A stretch of 11,054 nt of DNA from Calditrichia bacterium (GTDB lineage: Bacteria > Calditrichota > Calditrichia > RBG-13-44-9 > J042), in assembly GCA_030430345.1 (NCBI GenBank), contig JAUIFT010000035.1, positions 1 through 11,054 on the forward strand, in the 5' to 3' direction. A model generated the notes under the pieces. It did not search any database. It saw only the letters and a program-made list of their open reading frames with translations, and was not told where the DNA came from. Shown in pieces: positions 5,805-11,054 of the stretch. Position numbers and translations under genes: made by a program. Numbering within the stretch: position 1 is the stretch's first letter; the number at the start of each line of letters is the position of its first letter.

Positions 5805-6686
5805 ATGGAAACGACTCCTCAAAATGACACCGGCCGCATCGTTAAACTGCTGCTGAAACATGCCAGGGATGCTTTTCTCGACGACAGCCGCATCGATAGC
5901 CAATGGCAGTCATTAAACTACACGGAAAGACCGGACTTAAACAAAGCAATTACAGAATATGCAGCATTTACTGCGTTTCTTAAAAACGCCGGTGCAGAAC
6001 TTCATTTTATGCCTCCCGGCGACGATACCGGGCTGGATTCTATCTATGTCCGCGATGCGGTCGTTGCTGCGCAAAGCGGCATCATTCTCTGCCGGATGGG
6101 CAAAGCGGTGCGCAGGGGAGAAGCGGCAGCACAGGCCGCCTATTACCGGAAAATCGGCATCCCGATTCTTGGCACCATCGAAGCGCCAGGCACCCTGGAA
6201 GGGGGCGATGTCGCCTGGCTGGATAAGCGCACAGTCGCCGTTGGCCGGGGCTATCGCACTAATGATGCCGGCATCCGCCAATTACGGGCATTGCTTGGGG
6301 ATTCGATTGACGAGTTAATTGAAGTAGCTCTCCCCCATTTCCGCGGTCCGGAAGACGTCTTCCACCTGATGTCTATTTTTAGCCCGGTCGATCGGGATCT
6401 CGCCGTGGTTTACTCGCCGCTAATGCCGGTCCCCTTCCGGGAAACTTTGCTGCAGCGGGGATACCGTCTGGTTGAAGTCCCGGAGGCTGAGTATGATTCC
6501 ATGGGATGCAACGTACTCGCTATGGCTCCCAGTGAATGCCTGATGCTGGAAGGCAATCCGCAAACCCGCGATGCTTTGCTCGCCGCCGGTTGCACCGTGC
6601 ATGAATATCAGGGCAACGAAATTAGCAGGAAAGGCTGTGGCGGACCCACTTGCCTCACCCGTCCCCTGCTTCGTGTAGATGAATAA
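5805..6686 (+). CDS. DDAH/arginine deiminase-family (guanidino-group modifying) enzyme
   Basis: A 293-aa protein of the five-bladed propeller superfamily that attacks guanidinium groups through a cysteine (dimethylarginine dimethylaminohydrolase, arginine deiminase, amidinotransferases). Evidence: DSIYVRD (78-84), GTLEGGDV (129-136) with E132 and D135 of the substrate site, FHLMS with the catalytic H187, and GGPTCLT with the nucleophile C283. The N-terminus KLLLKHARDAF resembles the opening of DDAH-type proteins. Length suits DDAH (about 250-300) rather than arginine deiminase (about 400). The substrate could be methylarginine, arginine or another guanidino compound. ATG 5805 starts 34 nt after the hydrolase gene; its ribosome-binding site is weak, and the frame stays open upstream to 5742, with a GTG at 5787. 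A second cysteine, C278, lies five residues before the nucleophile. Confidence 0.87.
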   Translation: METTPQNDTGRIVKLLLKHARDAFLDDSRIDSQWQSLNYTERPDLNKAITEYAAFTAFLKNAGAELHFMPPGDDTGLDSIYVRDAVVAAQSGIILCRMGKAVRRGEAAAQAAYYRKIGIPILGTIEAPGTLEGGDVAWLDKRTVAVGRGYRTNDAGIRQLRALLGDSIDELIEVALPHFRGPEDVFHLMSIFSPVDRDLAVVYSPLMPVPFRETLLQRGYRLVEVPEAEYDSMGCNVLAMAPSECLMLEGNPQTRDALLAAGCTVHEYQGNEISRKGCGGPTCLTRPLLRVDE

Positions 6687-6716
6687 TTGCAGTTAAATCA
6701 TTCCGGTAAAATTTTT

Positions 6717-7832
6717 ATGGCTGAAAAACAGGATGTCATTCTCACCGTCGGTAGTGGCTCTGCGGAAACGGTGCTCACTTCGGAGCATCCGATCCGAATC
6801 GGCCAGAAGCATATTACCCGCCGCCATGAACTACTCGGGGGCAGCGGACTCAATTTCTCTTTTCGCCTGATCCATGCCGGTTTTCCGGCCCTTCCCTGCC
6901 TTTCCATCGGTGAAGACCGCACCGGGCATATCATCCGGGAAACGTTTCTGCAATCCCTGAAAACCACGCAACCAAACCGCCAGTTCATTGAGAGAATTGA
7001 ATCAGAGCAATTCTTCTGCCCGGGGCTGGCCACCGCGCATACCACTATCGTTGTTTCCCGGGATACCCGCAGCATTTTTACCGAAAAGATGCAAAACGCC
7101 GGCATGTTTCGGGAACACTTTTACCGGCAAATTGAACAACTTTCCGCAGATCCGGCGATCAACATTCGGGCCGTGCTTATCGGGCACATTTATGCCGATC
7201 ATCCGATGAATAATCCGGAAAACCCCGGAGAGATTACCCGCTTTCTCATTGATGAGTTTAGTGAAAAAGCCCTGGTATATGTAAATCCCGGCCTCAGTCA
7301 ATTTATTTCCGGTGCCTCTTTTTGGGAAAGTTACCTGCCCCAAATGGGTGTCTTTCAGGTTTCTCTCAGCGAAATCCGCCAGTTTTTTGAAGCAACCCCG
7401 GATGTCAATAGCCTGGAGGATATCCTGCATTGGCTGGCCGCCCGCCATATTACCGCGGTTATCACGCTCGATAAATTTGGGGCCATCGGCACTTTTCAGG
7501 ACGGTTCCGACGGATTGATCTTCGCCTGGCCGTTTGAGCTGGAGAATATCATCGATTCGACCGGTGCAGGGGATGCATTCGCTGCCGGATTTACCGCGAC
7601 ACTTTATCAACAGCAGTCAATAGACTTTTCAGCTTTTCGTGCAGCGATTCAAACCGCGACAATTTGGGGCGCTTATGCCTGCACAACGCTCGGGGGCGCA
7701 CAGGATTGCCCGGACCGTCAAACGCTGGAAAATTTTGCCAAAGAGATCAATGCGTTCGACAGTGAAAACATCGAGATCAAAAGCACTCATGATGCGGACT
7801 TGATTCTACGCTTGTTGGATAAAGCTTATTAA
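6717..7832 (+). CDS. PfkB-family carbohydrate/nucleoside kinase
   Basis: A 371-aa protein of the ribokinase/PfkB family, which transfers phosphate from ATP to a sugar or nucleoside hydroxyl. The first signature is GGSGLNFSFRLIHAG (41-55), followed by PCLSIGEDRTG with the typical G.D..G turn. The second is DSTGAGDAFAAGF (280-292), holding the anion-hole glycines and the catalytic base D286. It is longer than typical 300-330-aa members, with an extra C-terminal tail. The sugar-binding region does not match a single subfamily I can name, so the substrate is open. ATG 6717 follows the previous stop by 30 nt, with no clear ribosome-binding site; a TTG at 6687 directly after that stop would add ten residues. 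It is the last gene of the four-gene run. Confidence 0.87.
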   Translation: MAEKQDVILTVGSGSAETVLTSEHPIRIGQKHITRRHELLGGSGLNFSFRLIHAGFPALPCLSIGEDRTGHIIRETFLQSLKTTQPNRQFIERIESEQFFCPGLATAHTTIVVSRDTRSIFTEKMQNAGMFREHFYRQIEQLSADPAINIRAVLIGHIYADHPMNNPENPGEITRFLIDEFSEKALVYVNPGLSQFISGASFWESYLPQMGVFQVSLSEIRQFFEATPDVNSLEDILHWLAARHITAVITLDKFGAIGTFQDGSDGLIFAWPFELENIIDSTGAGDAFAAGFTATLYQQQSIDFSAFRAAIQTATIWGAYACTTLGGAQDCPDRQTLENFAKEINAFDSENIEIKSTHDADLILRLLDKAY

Positions 7833-7833
7833 C

Positions 7834-7926
7834 GAAAGTTCAGAGTTCAGAGTTCAGAGTTTTTGGCTATTTGATCATTTGCCAATTCCTAAAACTTTGA
7901 ACTTTAAACTTTGAACTCTGAACTTC
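7834..7926. repeat. Large imperfect palindrome of 7-nt units between the kinase gene and polB
   Basis: The left arm (7834-7864) repeats GTTCAGA in tandem; the right arm (7891-7926) repeats its complement as ACTTTGA, ACTTTAA, ACTTTGA, ACTCTGA. Reverse-complementing the left arm aligns it to the right with only C/T-type changes, and the right arm has one more unit. The 26-nt loop (7865-7890) shows no gene. It begins right after the kinase stop codon and ends 21 nt before polB, so it could end the operon transcript or form an RNA hairpin. Like the element at 707-796 it pairs a palindrome with short internal periodicity, here 7 rather than 9. Confidence 0.65.
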
Positions 7927-7947
7927 CCTGTATTATTTTTCTTCCCG

Positions 7948-10269
7948 ATGAAGATTACAACCGACATATTTATCCTGACCGGAGAATGGCAGGATCTTAA
8001 ACGCGATCATTTACTCCGCTACTACGGCCTGTCGAAAAAATATGGCTGCATCGAAATTATTGTCGACAAGCAACGGCCCCTTTTTTTCATTCCCCGCGCC
8101 GCGAATTTCCCGGAAGTTTCTGTGCAGGCGACCCGGAAGTCTGTTGCTTTAAAAGGCATGAACGGCGAAGACGTCGATGCCCTTTATTTCCCCACGCAAA
8201 AGACCTTACGTCATGCCGCAGCGATCGCCAATGCTTCCGGCATCACTACTTATGAAGCGGATATTAAACCGGAACGGCGCTACCTGATGGAACGGTTTAT
8301 TAATGCCCAGGCACGCGTTTCCGGAAAAGCGGTAAAAAAGGGACGTCTGCTTTCCATGCGCAATCCGAAAATTGTCCCCTGCGAAGTGACGCCTTCTTTT
8401 AAAGTTCTCTCCCTGGACATTGAAACCGGCGTAGAAAGCGGTTTACTCTACTCCATCGCCGTTCACCTTACCGGCGCTACCGCTGAAGAAAAAAAGGTCT
8501 TTATGTTGTCCGATCGCTTTCATGCCGATCCGGAAGCGAACCTGTTTTATTATCCCAATGAAAAAGAATTACTCAGCCATTTTTTTCAATGGCTGGCCGC
8601 CGCGGATCCGAACATCATTATTGGCTGGCATGTGATTGGGTTCGACCTGATGTTCCTGGAAAAAAAATGTCATGATCTGAACATTCCATTCAACCTGTCC
8701 GTCAATGATCGTTCCCCCTTCCTGCGCAAGAAAGAGCGCTTCGGCAACTATGCTGCGGATATTTCCGGCCGTATCGTTATTGATGGCCCCGCCGCACTGC
8801 GCGGGGCGTTTTACAGTTTCCCGGACTTTAAACTGGAAACCGTCGCTCAGCAGTTGCTCGGTAAAGGAAAACTTATTCAATCTGACGAAGAAAAGATCGC
8901 GGAAATAGACCGCCTCTTCCGCGAAGACAAACCCGGGCTGGCACGCTACAACCTGGAAGATTGTATTTTGGTCACCGAAATATTCCGGAAGACCGGCCTG
9001 ATCGACCTCTATGTCCGCCGCTCACAGATCTCCGGCTTGCTGCTGAACCAGGTCGGGATGTCCGTCGCCGCCTTTGATTATTTTTACCTGCCCGCCCTGC
9101 ATCGCAAAGGATTTGTTGCGCCCAATGTTGATGATGTCGTTCCACAGGGCCATGCCGCCGGCGGATACGTCATGGATCCGGTTCCCGGTATTTACGAACA
9201 TGTGGCGGTACTGGATTTTAAGAGCCTGTATCCATCGATCATCCAGTCCTTCAAAATCGATCCGCTTTCCCTGATGCAGAAAGATATCGATCCGCTGAAA
9301 ACGCCGACCGGTCACCAGTTTTCCGCTACGGAGCACATCCTCCCCGCGTTTATCGATAAGCTGATGGCCTTACGTGGCGAGGCCAAGGCCGCGAAAGACG
9401 GGCCGCTCTCCCAGGCGATCAAGATTCTGATGAATAGCTTCTACGGCGTGATGGGCACCTACGGCTGCCGCTTCTATCATCCCGCATTGCCTTCGGCGAT
9501 TACCGGCACCGGACAATGGCTGCTAAAGGGCTGCCGCACGTTTCTGGAAGCGCAGGGCTACCGGGTATTGTATGGCGATACCGATTCCGTCTTCGTGCAG
9601 CTAAAGGCCGATGATATTGATCACCCGGAAGCACAAGGGAAAGCACTCGCTGAAAAGCTGAATGACCATTGGGAAGAAACCCTTAGCGAAATGGGCGTCA
9701 CCTCATTTCTGGAAATGGAATACGAAAAATATTATCGCAAATTTGTATTACCCCTTGCGCGGGGACGAAATGGCGGGGCACGAAAGCGCTATACCGGGAT
9801 GATCGATAATGCTGGCAAAATCAAGCTGGAATTTGTTGGTATGGAATATGTTCGCTCGGACTGGACCTTGCTGGCCAGAGAATTTCAGCATGAACTCTAC
9901 CGGCGCATTCTTAGCGGGGAGCCGATCAAAAAATGGATGAACGCGCTCGTAAAATCGGTCACCAGCGGACAACTGGATGACAAGCTGATTTACCGGAAAC
10001 ATCTCCGCAAAGCTGCCTCGGAATATACGAAAAATATTTCGCCCCAGGTGAAAGCCGCCCGGATGTTAAAAAAACCAACCCGGGATGTACAATACCTAAT
10101 TACCAAGCAAGGCCCGGTGCCGGTGCAGCTCAATCCCACCAATATCGATTATCAACATTATATCGATAAACAACTTAAGCCCCTGGCAGATTCCATCCTT
10201 GGTCTGCTTGGCACCTCGTTTGATGATCTGGTTGGCCCGCAACAGCTGAATCTTTTTCACGATCATTAA
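7948..10269 (+). CDS. polB: DNA polymerase II (family B)
   Basis: A 773-aa family-B polymerase, near the 783 aa of E. coli Pol II and co-linear with it. It extends DNA at stalled forks and in damage tolerance, with a proofreading exonuclease. Exonuclease motifs: SLDIET (D157, E159), GWHVIGFD (226-233, D233) and YNLEDC (Y334, D338). In motif II the usual Asn is replaced by His at 228. Polymerase motifs: DFKSLYPSII (423-432), KILMNSFYG (492-500), YGDTDS (542-547, D544 and D546) and KRYTG (613-617). The last residues QQLNLF (765-770) form a beta-clamp-binding peptide at the same place as GQLGLF in E. coli Pol II. ATG 7948 aligns with the E. coli N-terminus, but no ribosome-binding site precedes it. 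I saw no LexA-like box upstream; the 93-bp palindrome occupies that space. Confidence 0.96.
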   Translation: MKITTDIFILTGEWQDLKRDHLLRYYGLSKKYGCIEIIVDKQRPLFFIPRAANFPEVSVQATRKSVALKGMNGEDVDALYFPTQKTLRHAAAIANASGITTYEADIKPERRYLMERFINAQARVSGKAVKKGRLLSMRNPKIVPCEVTPSFKVLSLDIETGVESGLLYSIAVHLTGATAEEKKVFMLSDRFHADPEANLFYYPNEKELLSHFFQWLAAADPNIIIGWHVIGFDLMFLEKKCHDLNIPFNLSVNDRSPFLRKKERFGNYAADISGRIVIDGPAALRGAFYSFPDFKLETVAQQLLGKGKLIQSDEEKIAEIDRLFREDKPGLARYNLEDCILVTEIFRKTGLIDLYVRRSQISGLLLNQVGMSVAAFDYFYLPALHRKGFVAPNVDDVVPQGHAAGGYVMDPVPGIYEHVAVLDFKSLYPSIIQSFKIDPLSLMQKDIDPLKTPTGHQFSATEHILPAFIDKLMALRGEAKAAKDGPLSQAIKILMNSFYGVMGTYGCRFYHPALPSAITGTGQWLLKGCRTFLEAQGYRVLYGDTDSVFVQLKADDIDHPEAQGKALAEKLNDHWEETLSEMGVTSFLEMEYEKYYRKFVLPLARGRNGGARKRYTGMIDNAGKIKLEFVGMEYVRSDWTLLAREFQHELYRRILSGEPIKKWMNALVKSVTSGQLDDKLIYRKHLRKAASEYTKNISPQVKAARMLKKPTRDVQYLITKQGPVPVQLNPTNIDYQHYIDKQLKPLADSILGLLGTSFDDLVGPQQLNLFHDH

Positions 10270-10421
10270 TCAACTATAGAGACTGGCCTTTTGTATTTTC
10301 AGAATATTATTATCTTTCCGGCAACCTTCCCTTCTTAATTGAGTAAAACCTATCGATCAGGCAACACCAGGCAATTCCAATTCCGTCTGGCAAATATCCA
10401 GTGACTGCGATTGAGGCATCT
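10270..10421. other. Intergenic gap after polB
   Basis: These 152 bases hold no gene and no clear terminator or promoter. The ribosome-binding site GAGG (10413-10416) of the next gene lies at the end. Confidence 0.4.
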
Positions 10422-11054
10422 ATGCGAAATTTTTACAGCACTTTTTTTCTGCTCCTTTTATTTCTACTTCCAATCAATCTCTTTGCTCAAAATATCCTCG
10501 ATGGCATTATTCGAAATACGCAGACCGGCGAGCCTCTACCAGCCGCCAATATCCAGGTCGAAAACACCTACGATGGCACCATTACCAACAATGATGGTGA
10601 GTTTATCCTGCAGGTGGATCAGCTCCCGGTAACCCTGGTCATCAGCTATATTGGCTATGCAACGGAAAGAACAACTGTCACATCCTCCGGGTTTCATGAG
10701 ATTTTTATGACGCCGGTCGTGTACGAGCTTGATGCGATCCTGGTTACGGACGAAGACCCGGCGGTAAATATTATGCGAAAAGTGATCGAAAAGAAGCAAG
10801 AGTGGCGGTCCGCGCTGCAAACCTACCGCGCAGATGCCTATACCCGGGTTATGCTGGAGAATGATAGCGGGATTGTTTCCATTAGTGAAACAAGGTCGGA
10901 AGCGTTCTGGGACCATGAAAAAGGCCCGCGGGAAGTGATCAAAAACCGCCGGCAAACCAAAAATGTCCGGGAAGAGAACAATTTCGCCGGTGCCAGCTAT
11001 ATTGCCAACTTTTATGATGACGACATCGAAATGCTTGGCTTCCGGATGGTCGGC
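10422..11054 (+). CDS. Secreted protein with carboxypeptidase-like regulatory domain, DUF5686-like (3' partial)
   Basis: The frame opens with ATG at 10422, five bases after GAGG, and remains open for 211 codons to the window edge. Residues 1-22 are a signal peptide: MRNFYS, a hydrophobic core, and a cleavage site after FAQ. Residues about 23-95 are a carboxypeptidase-like regulatory (CarboxypepD_reg-like) beta-sandwich: ILDGIIRNTQTGEPLPAANIQV, TNNDGEFIL and VISYIGYATE, as found at the N-termini of TonB-dependent receptors and DUF5686 proteins. After that, LDAILVTDEDPAVNIMRKVIEKK and a YRADAYTR stretch resemble the start of DUF5686 proteins, outer-membrane-associated proteins of Bacteroidota with no known function. 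A TonB plug domain is not visible in the part present. Codon use and sequence style fit the left-edge secreted protein, in agreement with an FCB-group host. Confidence 0.85.
   Translation, partial: MRNFYSTFFLLLLFLLPINLFAQNILDGIIRNTQTGEPLPAANIQVENTYDGTITNNDGEFILQVDQLPVTLVISYIGYATERTTVTSSGFHEIFMTPVVYELDAILVTDEDPAVNIMRKVIEKKQEWRSALQTYRADAYTRVMLENDSGIVSISETRSEAFWDHEKGPREVIKNRRQTKNVREENNFAGASYIANFYDDDIEMLGFRMVG

Noticed and set aside
5805..6686. Arginine deiminase ArcA
   Set aside because: The protein is about 100 residues shorter than ArcA and lacks arcBC neighbours; DDAH-type family placement fits better.
7834..7926. CRISPR array or phage attachment site
   Set aside because: The units are 7 nt with no spacers, and no integrase, cas or tRNA gene is nearby.
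10411..10632. 73-codon plus-strand frame near the right end
   Set aside because: It lies out of frame within the secreted DUF5686-like gene, whose frame from 10422 has a signal peptide, a ribosome-binding site and a recognisable domain.

Overview
The window looks like chromosome of a bacterium of the FCB group, most like Calditrichota/KSB1-type lineages. The evidence is a secreted protein ending in a T9SS-type C-terminal domain (FQNYPNPFNP motif) at the left edge, a Bacteroidota-like carboxypeptidase-regulatory/DUF5686-like protein at the right edge, and moderate GC. Taxonomy is inference from protein style only. No phage, IS, CRISPR, tRNA or rRNA was seen.

Layout. (1) 3-674 (+): 3' end of a secreted protein with a proprotein-convertase P-domain and a T9SS sorting domain. 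(2) 675-818: convergent intergenic gap holding a large palindrome built of 9-nt units. (3) 2147-819 (-): two-gene operon, a low-molecular-weight protein-tyrosine phosphatase followed with no gap by a fructosamine/ribulosamine kinase; this pairing is known from other bacteria and fits repair of sugar-glycated amines. (4) 2148-2650: long non-coding stretch with a sigma-54-like -24/-12 element next to a 20-bp palindrome, then a foldable leader in front of an unrecognised 88-aa protein (2651-2917). (5) 2918-3316: second non-coding stretch with inverted repeats, a possible 46-codon minus-strand ORF, and a promoter flanked by three CTCCGGAA boxes.

(6) 3317-7832 (+): four closely spaced genes, probably one transcript. 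The first is the most striking in the window: an SCP2 lipid-carrier domain fused to an R2-like ligand-binding oxidase (R2lox), with all six metal ligands and the Val/Tyr ether cross-link pair present. It is followed, with overlapping stop codon and ribosome-binding site, by a membrane-anchored endonuclease/exonuclease/phosphatase-fold hydrolase, then by a DDAH/arginine-deiminase-family enzyme and a PfkB-family kinase. The first two suggest a lipid-linked oxidation/hydrolysis module; how the last two fit is unclear. (7) 7834-7926: a second large palindrome, built of 7-nt units. (8) 7948-10269 (+): DNA polymerase II (polB) with intact polymerase motifs, an altered exonuclease motif II and a C-terminal beta-clamp-binding peptide. 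(9) 10422-end (+): 5' part of a secreted protein with a carboxypeptidase-like regulatory domain.

The best candidate for an undescribed system is the SCP2-R2lox fusion with its downstream hydrolase. Chemically it is hinted at by the known long-chain fatty-acid ligand of R2lox proteins, but no substrate can be read from the sequence.
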